Shown here piece by piece: positions 11,611-26,600 of a stretch of 64,000 nucleotides of DNA. The notes beneath the pieces are model-generated. The model had not been told where the DNA came from and searched no databases. It worked only from the letters and a program-made list of their open reading frames with translations. Made by a program: the position numbers and the translations under genes. Position 1 is the stretch's first letter. Each line of letters begins with the position of its first letter. Origin of the DNA: Anisakis pegreffii (taxonomy: Eukaryota; Nematoda; Chromadorea; Rhabditida; Anisakidae); the NCBI GenBank assembly GCA_035041965.1, contig JAPYMA010003011.1:372001-436000 (forward strand). The letters are read 5' to 3'.

Positions 11611-14600
11611 GTTAGTTGATTTCAGAATGCCGCTGAACGTTTCCGATATTCACTTCTCATTGATTTCCTGATTCACAAACCAATTTTCAATGTGATATCA
11701 TTTTCGAAGATTACGTTGCTAACTAAAATGAATTATCTTTTCAAATTCAATCAAAACATGTGCATTCAATGCTTCATTCTAACATATTCCTGTCAAATTT
11801 CGATGAATCGCTTTATTTTTATCTCATATGACCCCATTCAATGTATGGTGGCTCAACAAAGCAATTTTAAAATCTTCATTGAATCTGATTGTATCCGTTC
11901 AAAGTGATTAGTACTTGTCTAATGAATGAAATGAAATTCGTTCCGTTCAAATACTCGATTGATCGGATCACGCCAGCAATCTTAGAAAGTATGTGCAGTT
12001 TGAAAAACACGTCTTCTATCCAAAGGTGTTCATATGTGGGAAATACTCTTTTACTAAGCGCAGCATTACAGTCGCATCATAAGCAAAGAAACAGCTATCA
12101 CTTCAGGCGACTACAAAGCAGTTTCGTTGTGGCTCGCCCACATTTTCTTTTTTTGAATTCCCTTCACTGTAAGCCATCTGCTGGCATATCTGTTGTGGAG
12201 GATAAACATCCACAAAATAACCAGAACAGAAAGAACCTATGAGTTAAATGCTAATTAGTTTAAGAATGCGTAGGATTCATAATTTAATTCTCACCGGTCC
12301 ATACGCGATGATTCTGATGAGTTGGTTTTTTATATATGATACCAATGAGAACAATTTTGATGACAGAGTTCCGAATTTAATCTGAATTTTTTCTTGGAAA
12401 TTCTATGCGCACTTCTCACGTCAACGTTTCTCGCAATTGATGACGATATGTATCCACCGACTGAAATGATTTGAAGCCAGAATGAAGATTTTTCTCCAAT
12501 TCCTCCTTTCATTTTTGCGAGATTATTCTAGAATTAAACTGGTAAATTTTAGAACCAGACTACGGTGTTCGCGAATAGGCAGTTTCAGTTCTCTGAAGAT
12601 ATTTTTCAGAACATCCAAAATCTGATCCCTCTGACAACTGTGTTTTCTCTCAAGTAATATGAATACCGATAAAAATTGTAACGCGTTGATGAGGGATCAA
12701 CGTTAATCAGTCCCCTGGCAAGTAGTCTCATTACAGCATAGTGAGCGGTTGTTTTCTCACCATAGTTTTTGTTGGGTTCGAATTATGTGAACGCAGATTC
12801 ACCATTTTGTTTGCGCATAGCAAAAGCCTTACAATATTATGATCCCTTGAACGTCCACTTAGTTCCGTTCGTTTGTTAATCACCATACGATACTTGCAAC
12901 CCGAAGAAAATGATTGCCGAATGCTGGGCTTCATTATTTGGAATGATATCAAGTTGAGAATTTATTTGGAAGTGTCAGTTTATGTCATGAATGAATAATT
13001 AGATCTAAAAAATAGTGTAATAACATCGAATAGTAAAATAAACACATAATATGCGTGATATTTGTTGAACATGTATCCGCATTGTCCAAATCGAACCCAA
13101 ATAAAATAGGGAGAGAGGGAATTGATAAAACCGTGTACTACGCTGTAACGAGACTCTCTACAATAAGTAAGGAGCTAATCGTAATTATCCGTTACATTGA
13201 TGAGAAATTGGAACTGATTGTGTTAAGTAGCGTTGTTTGATTTGTTTTCACGCTGGTGATCGCTTCATGAACCAATTTTATCAGCATTTAATCAATCGCA
13301 ATAACCACCATTTTATCACTGCTTACCATTTCTTTTCATCTTGATTGCACCACCATCAATTTTGGATGATTATGGGTAGCCAGATAACCATCCGACATTT
13401 TGGAAGAAACGAAACCACGTTTTCTTTGCATATAACTCCTCCCTAATATGCCGTTGGGCTGCCAATCGACCACCATAATACCGTTCTATCTTTTCTTCTC
13501 ACTCGCACTTCACTAACTTAATTTTTTGTTATCGGATCAGGGTTTTATCTTGGTGCATATCATTGCTGTTGCAGCAAAGAAAGCTATTTTGTCAACCAAA
13601 ACTTTTCATTCTGTTTTAGCATTCAGATTTTGTTCCATGCATTATACTGTGAAAAATATTTCCTGAATGCGATAATGCCATGAATAGTACAGCCAAGCAG
13701 TACATGTCTGTTAAAAGCGAAAAGAACAATTCATCACGCTTTTGTCTTTAACTGGTCATTAACGTTCAGAAATTTCGTTTTTTAGCTGTAGCGACACCTT
13801 CCAATCTGTAGTATTTACAATGTTCTTGCAAACTTCAAATTGCTTTCGTTTCATCTTGGCAAATACAGTTGAAGATGTGACTCTGTTCCTAATCCATTAA
13901 TGCATTGTTCCATTTTTGCTCAGATCCTAACGGAAGACTAATGAGTCGAGTACATCATGACTAAAATTGGACCATGATGACCAAATCTGCTTATTACACC
14001 TGAACCATAATAACTGTAATCATAACTAGGGTTTGCAAAATCCCGACGATTTTTCAATCCCGAGATCGATTTTTGATCCCGGGATAATCCCGAGATCGAA
14101 CAATTATTGAAATATCGATGCGGGTCATGTTTAAACACATTTTTTCGAACCAATATGTTCATTAGCAATCAGAAAGGAGCTAAATCAACAAACTATTGAA
14201 CAGATCCAAGGAACTAAGTATTCAAATTCATATTTCATATAATGATGACAATGATCATGCCGCAAGGGTATACTGCATATTCTATGCTAACAAGGCATCT
14301 TGTCATCTCGGGTCTAAGCTAATAACAGTACACTTGCATGTGAATACGAAATTCTTGATTCTCAAACACTTATTTGCAATGCTTCAAGTACATTTTCTCT
14401 CACTATCAGTATTAACGTCAGCTGAATTCTGCTGTTTCGGAAATTCCGATTTTTTACGGAAGAAATGCACCGCATGAATTATATAATTTGAATTTCGAAA
14501 TAATTAAAAGTTCGAAGTTTATCTAAAAAGGTAAAAAAATATCCGCAATGCATTTTCACCGAACCATCGAGCACTTACATATTTGATAATTTCAATCAAA

Positions 14601-17600
14601 AATCATGGAAATGTACTTGATATTCAAGCTTGGAACAACTTTGCTCACTTCGGTAATGAACTCTCATTATGAGTGAACTCAGTGAGAACTTATGTACATT
14701 TCGATCGGATGAAAGCATTTCTAAATAGCTAAGTAAAAAGACTTGCAGTGTTTGGAACATGCAGTTTTAATTTACAGATGGGATATTGAAGCCGAACAAA
14801 TCGCGTGGGAGGAAACGACTCAAAATTTCATTGAACTTTGTTGCTCTTGGTTTTTATTAGAAAATGCGATTATCTCTGTGAGTCTATTACATTTAAAGGC
14901 ATCCAAATGAGGGTGATATAAACCAATGAAGAGCAGAATAATCAGTTCAATATTCAATGAAATGTTACGTAAAAGTTCATCAGCTGTCGTTGATCATGTC
15001 AATCGTCCGAATTGCGTTTATTTCCTTAGCCGAACATCAATGATAGGGGCAAACAGCAAAGATAACTGCATATAAATTAGATGGGAATGATTAAGGCTTG
15101 CTTCAAGATGGGCATACAAAATTCACACAAATTGACCTGTTTTATTGAATCCCGAAATCCCGGGATTTTTGAAAACTTAAATCCCGGGATCGGGATCGAA
15201 ACTGTGATCCCGGCATCTCAGGATCTCGGCATCTCAGGATCCGTGCAAACCCTAATCATAACGCCGATACCATAATAAATAACAGAACTACATTGTGTTA
15301 CGAAGTGTTTCCAAGTACTATAACGCATTGAATAAATGAGCGCCTTTTCTGTTATTGCCAAAAATTCGAAATATATGAGATCAACTTGTGAAACTGAAGC
15401 GCGAGGTTATGGTGAAATAGAACTTCGCGTGACCATCACGATTTTGTGCGATATGGGCTTGCATATAGTGATTTTTTGTCTAATCCAATTGCTGCCATCT
15501 TCTCATATCTTCTGTGGAACACGTTGTACTCTAATATGAAAAACTGGTCGATCCGTTTTGTTATTGCCAGCGTATCTTGTTCTCATTTGTTCTCATTCAA
15601 ATTTTGTTCTCATTCTAATAGTTCCGTTCGTTAAATGGCATTCAAAGCGTCATGTATATAACTATCAGTTTCGATGATTAGTTCCGCACCATCGGAGACA
15701 CCCGTGTATCGTACGAAGTACTATTGCTTTTTTCCTGCAGGAATCATCAAAGAATGTTGTCCAGTAAACAGATCATCAAAAGGAGTGCTACCAGGTATAT
15801 GTCAACTGATCATCGATTTCGAGTCTGTTCATTCAAAAGCATCGAACTGAACTTCCGTCGAACGAACTTGCAGTCGCTTCAATCCTTTTCACTGGCCATT
15901 TGTTTTTTTGGCATGAACACACCGCGTTCTCCTCATCGCGCATGATTTCAACCACAAGATTTCTTCACCAACATTCGATGACAGAGTTGACTGCAGAAAA
16001 CTGACTTATATTTCGTTAAAATTCATGTTTGACTGCATTTCCCTTTGAATCACAACGAGTGACTCCAGTTGATCCTCGTAAAGAGATTAACTGAAATAAA
16101 GTCGATGAGCCACTGCTTTCTGCGTCTGCTCTGAATTTTCTCTTTCCAGAGGAATAAGATGGAAAATGAAATGGCTTACCAGTGTTCAATTCACACAATG
16201 CAACACTTTCTCATAAGTGCTTCATCGTACACTGAAACGCTGTCAAAGTCTGGTTAACCACGGAATCGCTTCTTACAATTATTGACCGTGAAAAGTTCGT
16301 CAATGAACATCAGAATTTACGAAAATTACATAGAAGCTACTTTTGAACTGGCATTGGCATGATTGATGTCATGCATTTTATCCTTTTTCATGACGAAATC
16401 TTTGAACTGATCGTACCCAGATCAGAATAACAACACTTACAATGAGAGGCAACTATTGGAACAGCTCAATTAACAGAATGAACAATCGCAGTTCAATTTT
16501 TGTCTGAGCACATTCGCTTATGTCGAACCACTCTGGATAATGTTGTATTGTTACTTTCAATAATATCGATATGATCGAAAATGCCACAGGGTCAGAGGTC
16601 AATCGCTCGAGTGTATTCGTTGCAGAGCTGCTTAGCAAGAGGCATGCTATGCTTACAACCGTTCACTAGCTATTGACTACGGATTTCTTGCTTAGTTTCC
16701 AGTTTGTCAGGATTGACTTCATTTTTCCTTCTTCCCTTTCCTGATATCGTTATCAGCTTCATTTTCAAGCATTAGTCAGCAATCCATAATTAATTATTTC
16801 TTCATAAACATGCTAATAAAATAATCCTAAGCACAGATGAATACATTGAGATCGTTTATCATTCATGACTCTTCTGCCAAATCATCTCGATGCTTTACTT
16901 TTGTCATTCATTATTGTCTACATCGTTGCTCTTTTCATTTTGTAAATCGCACATCCAGGAGTCTATCATTTAAAAGTGTTTGTTTTATGCTGGTCATACA
17001 CTCGTTAGACAGAATGCATCTTTCTACAGTTCTCCTCAAAATTTCTTTATTTGTCTAACCTGATAACTCCTTGTTTCTGTAAAAAATGAATACTGAACAC
17101 AGCCAGCTGTATTGATGATATTGAAACGATTCAGATTATTCAAATCCTTCAGATTTCAAGGACCTCCCGGCCGTCGTTCTGCCATTCAACGGCACCGGCA
17201 GATGTGTGCTTAGCGCCGACCGTGCTAGTCACTATTGCGGAGAAATTGAAGGTTTGTGCACCTCGACCGGCGTATTGCCTCTTCCCAAATTACCGCATAA
17301 CATCCCGAACTGACTGTAAAAAAGCACGAAAGACATGCTCAACTCGTGAATGCTAACACTCTCCAACAACTCAATAACACTGACGAAGAATGCTTGAAAT
17401 AGAAATAACTTTCCAACATAGCGTAACGCTAAAATCTGCAAATTCTCTGGACAGTTGAGAATCAAGCAATTCAGGATAGTTGATAGGGTATGAGTTTTGG
17501 ATAGAGTGCCTCCGTATTACTAGATGTTGGACTATTGTAATCAATAGAGTCCGAGTTTCCTAATCGATGCTTTTTCTCATCTGCAGGCTACAATCTCACT

Positions 17601-20600
17601 ATCTCACCAACAGCTCAAAATCAACTTTCGTGCAATTTGAGCGGTCAGTACTAGTTTTACGAAGTAGCTAAAACACGACACCATAGTCAGATGTGCTTAT
17701 CTGACCCAAATAACAGTGTTCCAATAAAATATTAAACGAGGCAATGCGTTATCAATGTTGTGGTGTGCAATAGAGCAACAATGCTAATATCAATAATAAG
17801 ACATGATAATGGTGGTGATAGTGATAACAAAATTAATTCGTTCAGTGTCAACCAGTTGTTCCAACTAATACCAGAAATTAATAGGCATGAAGAAGAGTTA
17901 ATCTTTCAAATGATCAGTTCAACGTTTGATGTTGTTGAGGTGCAGTTCTGCTTCTCATCAAAACATCCTGATGTTTATGATAGCTTTTGACTAACAACCA
18001 ACGGGTTTTTCTCATCCGTTCTCTAAACATATTTGCTCAAGCACCGGTTGGGATGATTGTAGTGAATAGTTCCAATGTTCAGTTCCAATAAAATGAGTAG
18101 TCACTGACAAGATAAAACTCATCGATCATTAATGGGCAACTAACGAATAGTTCATTGTTTTCCGAGTTCATTTTTCCGAGAATCGTTTATCCATGTTCTA
18201 TGAATGCAGTCGTAGTTATTTCTGAATGTTGATCTTTCCGCAGAACAAATTCTCATTGTCGCTGCCCTAAACAGCATCTGTTTTCGGGAATCTTCCCTGA
18301 TGCAAATGCTCTATGAAACTGTGTTTGAGCATATTCGATTACATTGATGATTATGAATGTTGTGTTGTTGCTATCCTACTAATTGTGATTATTCGTCTTG
18401 TAATTCCTCTGTAGTTAACTTTGTGTTGTCAATAACAGTATACCAGTTCTGCTAGAGATATCTCAGTGTGCAACATTCAAGCATATCAGTGAGTCTCGAG
18501 ATTGACCAACCACATATATTGCTACGCTTGACCCTATTATATTTGTGTGCAGAACTCGTCATATTGACCATATGGCATGCATTATACAATAGCAAAAGAA
18601 GATTGCGAAAATCCGATTGCAACTACTTGCATGCGAGGAAATGAAATAATGATTTATGTACGATTCAGTAACATAAAATGCGCATGGAAAAGCGTTTCGC
18701 GTGGAGAAAGAGTACAGTTGACATAAAGAACGAGCTGTACATAGATTACTGAGACTGGGTGCATCATGGTGCCTCAAAAGCTCTTTGATATTATAGGCTC
18801 AATTTTTGACGATGCAACTATGATAGGCTTCCAAATTCAAGAGTTCGAATCATGGTGACCGTTCACTTCCATTGTTTTCAACGTTCATTGTTATAGATGG
18901 GCAAAGCTGGAAGGTAAAGTCAAAGAGGAGAATTGTCACGCGAAACGTTGACTTTAAACTTTGTCTCTCGAACTGCTGTATGCTATTTACCCTATCATTA
19001 TATGTGTATGTTTATCGCCTTGAAATCAGTGTCTCATCTCATAGAACCTCTCAGCTTTATCATGTTCAGTTATACGCAGCCGTATTTGGTTTCTTGATAT
19101 GCTTTTGTTCTATTTGCATGCCCGTTGGTTGTTTATTCCAGCAAGGCACGAAAATTTTGCATGAAACTCTTGAACGGACTAACAGACGAGAAACGAACTG
19201 GAACTGATTATTCGTTTAACTGGATTTCAGTGGAACTAATCCTAATAGCATGTAGAGTTGCAGTGTTGATCGCACTTTGCTTGAACATTCGACAATCACT
19301 TTAAAAATTCACAAAGTACCGAACAATTTTAGTCATCATTGCTATTCCGAGCACACTGACAGTTCACACACATGAATCAGTCGAATGCTTGAGCATGATT
19401 TCGAATACCGATGGTTCTGTTTATATTGGACGCTAGAGAACGATCGACGCCTGTGTTAGTTAGCCGAGAGTATCGTTGCTTAGATGTAAAAAACGTAACA
19501 AAATTCTCAGCGGAATTTCCGTATTTTGTCTATTTCTATCGATCAATCGAGATCCTCTCAACCGCCCATGTTGTAATAGGTTTTTCAGGAGCAATGAATC
19601 AGAGGCTGTGAATGAAGATGGAGAAAAACAAAATAAATTTTCTTTTGAGGAGTTTCAAATGTTCAGCAATTAGCATGTTCATCAGAGTTATAATTAGACG
19701 TAGGGCATACACTCACCAATGTAATATGACTTGGTGATTTTGGAATGCACTTATTTTGGCATGAGCATCATGCGCGCTAAACGCAGCTTTTAACAAATAG
19801 CGCTATCGGTATTCGAAATGATGACTGCTCGTTTTCTTCATCTAACGCAACATATCGTTCTGTTTAGTGAATCAACCGCCGTTTCCACCGCCACAAGCTG
19901 GAAAGTGCCGGTATTCGCTGAGAAGCGGACGTGAAATCTGTTATCCACGCTATGAGGATTTGGATACAACTTGCACGGATGTTGGCTACGGTATGGTTGC
20001 ACCGCCGGCTATCAAACATGCGACGTATGTATCATTGATTTCATCTGCTAAACACTTAGGTAGCCAGAATCGGAGCACGTCTACATTGCAATCTGTTTAT
20101 CGAACTGTTAAACATTTATATCAGCAGCAGCATTTGCGAGCGAGTCAATAACGCCTATAGATCAAGACATCTTTTTGTTGGATGTATTGAAGCTCAATGC
20201 ATCAGCCTCATCGAGGTGTTCATGAATGTCAAAGAGAATCGCACGGAAACACCAGCAGTATCTTCGTGTAATATTTCAGAGTTCGATCCATGGCATTCGT
20301 GCCGCCGGATAATCTTCGACGATTGATCCGGCACTACTACAGGCAGCAAGGTAGACCAATTCCAAGGAATACTACATTCAGTCCTCATTCGTTCCTTTTT
20401 GTTCGATATCAATGCGAGTATGGATACGAATTAGTGGATGAAGTTGATACTATGTTCTGCGACAATCGACAGTGGGTTATGACGCCGCCGAAATGTCGAG
20501 GAAAAGGTGAAAACTTATTTCTTGGCTGAAGAACAGTCTTACTAACGACACTTACAAATAGCCGTCCTTTTGCATCGTCTGGTTACAGTTTCCCTCTGTT

Positions 20601-23600
20601 ATCGCTTGCGTTTTCAATGCAATTGCTACTATCACGATTCGAGTGAAACTGAGATAGTATACATACTACATACGCCTGCCATTCTTCCCGAATCAACATT
20701 TGCGCTATAGCACTAAGGTACTTAAGACTAAGACTGAAGTCGTGAAGTTTTCTTTGATCAAGGCGAGCAGTTTGTTCATGCTATATAACCATACGTTTGC
20801 ATCTCTAATAGGTCATGCAAACCGACATCAAGTTTCCAATTACAGGACTTTGTGAGGCTGATAATGGTGGTTGCAGTCACTCGTGTTTGTCAATTCAAGA
20901 TCAAGCTGTTGAATGTAAATGTCCTAAAGGCATGGTGTTGGACGCGGACCAAAAAACCTGCATACGTAAGATAATCAAAAACACATTGTCAAAAGGCTAG
21001 AGAAATGTTGTTCCTCTATCACCCACGGCGAGGTGAAAAGTATCATACTGATGGGTTCTTTCCTTGTCTCAGTCAGTATCTTTTATACCACTCAATTGAA
21101 ACAAATTATTTGCCAACAAATTATTTGCCAACTGTGAGATTTTTTAGCAAACTGTCTTTGAACTCGTACCAACGTCCGAAATCTCTTTCGTGCATCGTTT
21201 TAGCGAACATTTTCTATTATTGCACAACACTTCAATATTTGAGAAAGAAATTTCTTCTTAGGAGAGAGCACAGCAGCTTTCGAATTTATCTGATCCATCC
21301 AAGCACTTCGTATTGGCTAACCGGAACAAACTCCTTGAATAATTGACTGCTAATGATATACTGTCTATTTGTGTTCATTTTCCTCAACTCAGCAAGGACG
21401 TCTTTCAGGACCGGTTCCGAAGAAATTATGTCGAAATCTCAGTAGCTGCACATGCACCAGAATCGACGACAGCCAGTATGCTTGCACGTGCCCGAAGGGC
21501 GAAAAATGCTTGCGTATGTATTTTTAAACTTAAAAAGAGCAAGCGATGATAATGATTCGATGTTCTCATCGATGCGCATACATCAGAAGAAATTCTCAGC
21601 ATGATAAATTCTTAGCATGTTGTCAGTATTTCTCAGAAGTACACCTCTGGTACTTTAAATATGTTAGATTGCGTTCGGTGCAGACTATTCTATCTTCTCG
21701 CCCAACTGCAACGAGACAAAGATCGCATTTCCTGAGTTATTCAACGACTCTAAATCATGCAAGCGCTCTTGTCAATATTTCTTTTTACAGTGCTTCATGG
21801 ACCACCGAAAATTTATGTCGATCCTCCAGCGCCATATGAGATTTCACCTGGTGGTAACCTGAATATTACTTGCTCCGCTGTCGCACACCCATTTCCACAG
21901 ATATTTTGGCAGAGGTAATTTGTGTGTAGTTTTAAATGGATAATGGCTCAATATCAGATAAGATTACTGGATTGGATTTTTGGAAAGCAGTTCAAAAAAT
22001 ATATCCAGTGTTGTCAAGTGGATTTTGGTCGCTCCGTCGTTTTCGAAGCCTATTGAATGATGATTATAGAGGTGATGAAGCAGTTGTCAAAACACCGATC
22101 AAGCCAGGTACCGTTCGCAGCGAGCAAATTCTTATCATCAAAGAACTCTACAGGAGTACCACATTCACATGTCACGCTAATAACTCACTCGGGCAAGCCG
22201 AAAGAACGGTTGAGGTTGTTGTTGTTGGTGAGTGTTTCGTCAGTGATTCTTCTTTCGATCCAGTCACACGAAGTACTTTCAGAAGCCATCAGTGCTCTCC
22301 AGAGTATTTCTTGCAAAAACTAACGATTCGTTTACTCGATCACTTTTTCCAGTCTAAGCACTAACTCTAGTTTGGGAGAAGTTCGCAGTTCAGTTACGCT
22401 TCGAAAACTACTTGGATTGAATGTACATTTCATTATCGTTCCTGTCAAGAGCATATTACCCAGTTCAAAAGTTCCTCAGCAATGTTGTTTTGTTAACCTT
22501 ATTAGAGGCATTGACCATTAAAGTGTTCAGGACCCGGATCAGCGCCAGTATTGAGAGGAATTGATGCTGGCCGTACATCGGTTCATGTGAATTGGGATCC
22601 ACCAGTTATTGTCAATCGTCCAGTTACTTCCTATACAATATATTACACCAATAATGGTCACCAACCAATTAAGAATTGGAGAACACTTAGTGTTGATGGT
22701 GAGTGAGTGGAATTATAAATGATAAGATCATGAAAATGCAGTGCGCTTAGTTTATGTATTCGAAATGTATTTAGTTGAAGTTGCTGGTTTCTTTTGTAGT
22801 TAATTAAAGTCAGTAGGCCTTATATCCTTCCGGAAATGTCGCGAATTTTATTTCGGTTTCTGTTTTTTCTAGAACCAACGCGTGAAGTCACAATCAAGGA
22901 TCTTCGTCCTCATACACAGTACTTCCTCCGATTGCGTGCCAATGACAAATTAGGACCTGGCAGGCTCGGCAATCCGGTTTCGCTTATGACAAGACGGCCG
23001 GGTACGTTTCAAGTGGAATTCTCAAAACAGAGTTGAAACTAATGAATCAGAATTGTGGACAGTTATTATTCTTTGTCACTACCTCTCTATCCGCCTATTT
23101 ATTATATCATTATCTATCTACTCATATTCTTCTTTCAGCTGCTCGTCCACAAATATTCATTCCGGAAGGACAGTTAGTCAAAGTGCCTCCGTTGACTCCA
23201 TTTAGAGTGAGTTGCAACGTCACAAGAGGTGATCCTGTTCCGAGGGTCGCTTGGCACAGTAGGTGAGCGTGTTTGACCTTTGGCTCTTATTAGATTTTGC
23301 ATGTAACCATTCTTTTGATTGACACGAATTGCAGTAGAAGCGGAACAACGCTTTGAAGTTACAACTTATGAAACTATCAGTATTATCTGATTGTGATTCA
23401 AATTTTTGCAGAGGAAGACCGATAAACTCGCCACAAAAAAAGCGATTCATTACTATGGAACATGGTGGCCTTTATGAGAGTACAAATTTCTCATGTGTCG
23501 CTGAAAATGAAGCTGGAAAGTCGATGAGGAGAGTGCAAGTGGTTGTAACAGGTTAGTGCATGCTACGTTGAAATCTAATGCACCTACCAAGCCGTTGGTC

Positions 23601-26600
23601 AATACTGTTTTGCGTGCTTTTAAAGCCTGTCCCACTAAGGAGGGTATGGATTTGAGTTCCCAATTCTTCCACTACTGTGCTGTTTATCAAACCAGCTTAT
23701 TGTCTGCAGAAATGTCATCACAAATGCAGCAGTCAGCGCTATAAACGTGTTTTCTTTAGGACCAACGGCTCCAGAAAGAATCCGCTATCAAATTGACGGT
23801 AATAATGTCGATTTGCAATGGGAACAACCGCGAATAACAAACGGACCTATGAAGGATTATGAGGTCTGGTTGCAAACTCAGTTTCAACACGGAAATTTTC
23901 AGTGTCATTCATTGTGTTCAGTAGGCTTTGTCATCGGAATAATTTATCAATTTAATTATTCAATTTTAATTTTTGACAATAGAACAAAAGAGTAGATCAT
24001 CCGGTGCTAATGAATCATCCGGATATATTGGGTTGGTGCATAAGTTCGTGCGCTTTTATTCAAATTGAATTATTTCGGCAAAAGTCCACTTTTCCGGAGG
24101 AGTGTCACACACCAATCGATAGCAGGTTCTCTGCTCTTCGCAACTGTGTTAGACGGTCTACTGCAGTTCTGATTTGTCCGGATCTTCAGCGTTATGAAAT
24201 GAAGTGTCAGGTAGACCAAAAAACGCATTTTCGACAAGTGCTACTTTGTGCATTCAATCAGGGCTCAACAGTCGCTTGTGAAATTTGCGCCGTATACGGA
24301 GATGATGCAGTGTTGCTAAGAACAGCGAAGAAGTGGTTTGCGAGGTTCGCGAAGGGCGACTACGACGTGGAGGGCGGGCGACGTTCAGGTCAGACGTTGG
24401 ATCTCGACGAGAGGCGTCTCAATGTTCTCATCCGTCAGAATCCGCGTCAGACTACTTCAAAACGAGGGAGCGGCCAATGCAGCACTGCACAGCGAGCAAC
24501 TGAACCGGCTCAACCGAGCTATTCAGGACAAACGGCCCGATATCGTGAACAAGGTCATCCTGCAGCATGACAACGCGCGCCCCCACACGCAAAACTGATC
24601 AGAAAAACGATCGAAGAGTTCAGATGGGAAATTTTGGTTCATCCACCGTATTCGCCAGGCCTCGCTTCATCTGACTACCACATCTTCCGCTTCTCTTCGG
24701 AAAGCCTCAGCGGTGTAGCCATCGACAACGAGGATGCCCTCAAAACGTGGCTAGAGGACTTCTTCGCCTCGAAGCCAGCGGACTCCTGTCGTCGTGGAAT
24801 CGACTACCTGTTGAAACGATGGCAGGAAGTCGTGAAAACTGAAGGAGAATACATTATCGGTTGAGTGGTTAGCCTTTGTGGATTGAAAACGAAGTTTTAG
24901 AAAACTTAAATAAAGCGCACGAACTTATGCACCAACCCATTATGTAGGTATCATAGGCCAATATTAGTATTCATTCTAGCAGTTAGGCTAAAATGTCTGA
25001 AATTTGATGGAACTTGTTATTTAAATGACTGAATCCGTCCTTGTTCGCAAATCGTAAGCAGCGAATTGCATGGAAAAATCGCTAAATAGCGTCATCCTTT
25101 TGACGAAAGGAGTTCAGTTTAAAATGTTTCGCTTTGTATTTTTTCATAACCGCTTATTTCTAGATACTTTACACTGACGACCCTAATCGACCAGAAGATG
25201 AATGGCAGATTGTACGAGTTGGCAGCCCAGATATTCATTCAATGAAAATCCCGAATTTAAGAGAAAAAACAGATTACACTTTTAAAATTCGAGGTGTCAA
25301 TGAATTAGGACCCGGTCTACCCAGTGGAAAGTTCACACTGACCACATGGCTAGGAGGTGGGCGTTGTCAGTAATGCGTTGTTTCCATTTGATTGATAACT
25401 CCTTCTCCGAAAACTCTTCCTCGCCCCAAATGACTTTTCTGGATTTAAATTTTGCAGCACGTCCTCCAAGCGTCTTATTACGCCCATCGGATTCGATAGT
25501 GAAGGATCCAAGCAACGAAGAATTGATATTCGAATGTGATGCGACCGGTGTGCCGAAACCCAGAATTCTATGGTTGTGGAGTGGCCACCTAATTGAGGAC
25601 GGGAAGGTATGTAATCAAAATGTCGGAACATTTCAGTGATGCAGTTTTCCTGAACGCAACTCGGAAAGTCATGACTGCTTTAATTCGCCAGTGTTGTGTT
25701 CGTAGCGGTGAACGAAAATTCTCATCTGAGTCAAACGCACAGCTGCCAGATGAATGTCTTTATTGCCATGGAAAGGGCAAAAATGATCTAAAAATGTTTC
25801 AGGATGAATTCAGGATTTATGACATCACTCCTTTGGATGCCCAGGATCGCTCCAACAGCAAATTGATTGCTGAAAAAACAAATCGTGCAGGAGTTGCAAC
25901 TTGTCAAGCTGTTAATCCTCATGGTATTTCTTGATTTTACTCATTTTCTGTGAATAATTGTTTCATTATTCTGCACGCTGAACTGCACTGCTTAGTTCTA
26001 AAAGTCCGCTGGTCTGTTATCATTCCTCTATTGAGCAATTTCATTTTGCCAGTGGTGATGATTTCGAACATTGCGTGTGATAATCTTCATAAGATTCTTC
26101 CAGTAGATGTCATTGAAAAAGCAGAATTTAGGCTGCTAATATCTCGTTTTCTACGCACATTCAATAGGAATCTGTTGGTCGCAACGATTTGCATGGGATT
26201 TCAGGATCTGATGAGAAGCGAACTGAAGTTAAAATTCTCGGTCCAGGAAGTCCGCCACGTGACATTAAAACAGCAACAAAGCAGAACGGCTTCACCGTCT
26301 CTTGGAAACCGCCGAAATATCCGAATGGTAAAATCACGGTGAGTGTGCACATTCATACATTTAGTTGCTGAACCGTGATTTTGAACTTCGACCATTGCAA
26401 AGCATTCGTTTACGCAGGATTATTCATTTTTCCGTTGACTGAATCTTGCTATTTATATCTAAAATCTCAAGCTATTTTCCTCTCTCATTCTTTCTTCCTG
26501 ATCACGCGATCATAATGATTGCTTCTCAGGTACCCAGATTTCGTGCTTTCCATTTATGTTTTTTCACCGGAACCACTCAACACCACTTGTTTCAGAATTA

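Noticed and set aside
18244..18345. Possible extra exon in intron 4 after a CCGCAG acceptor
   Set aside because: About 100 bases are open in the right phase, but no acceptable donor keeps frame and the translation matches nothing. Exon 4 joins exon 5 perfectly without it.
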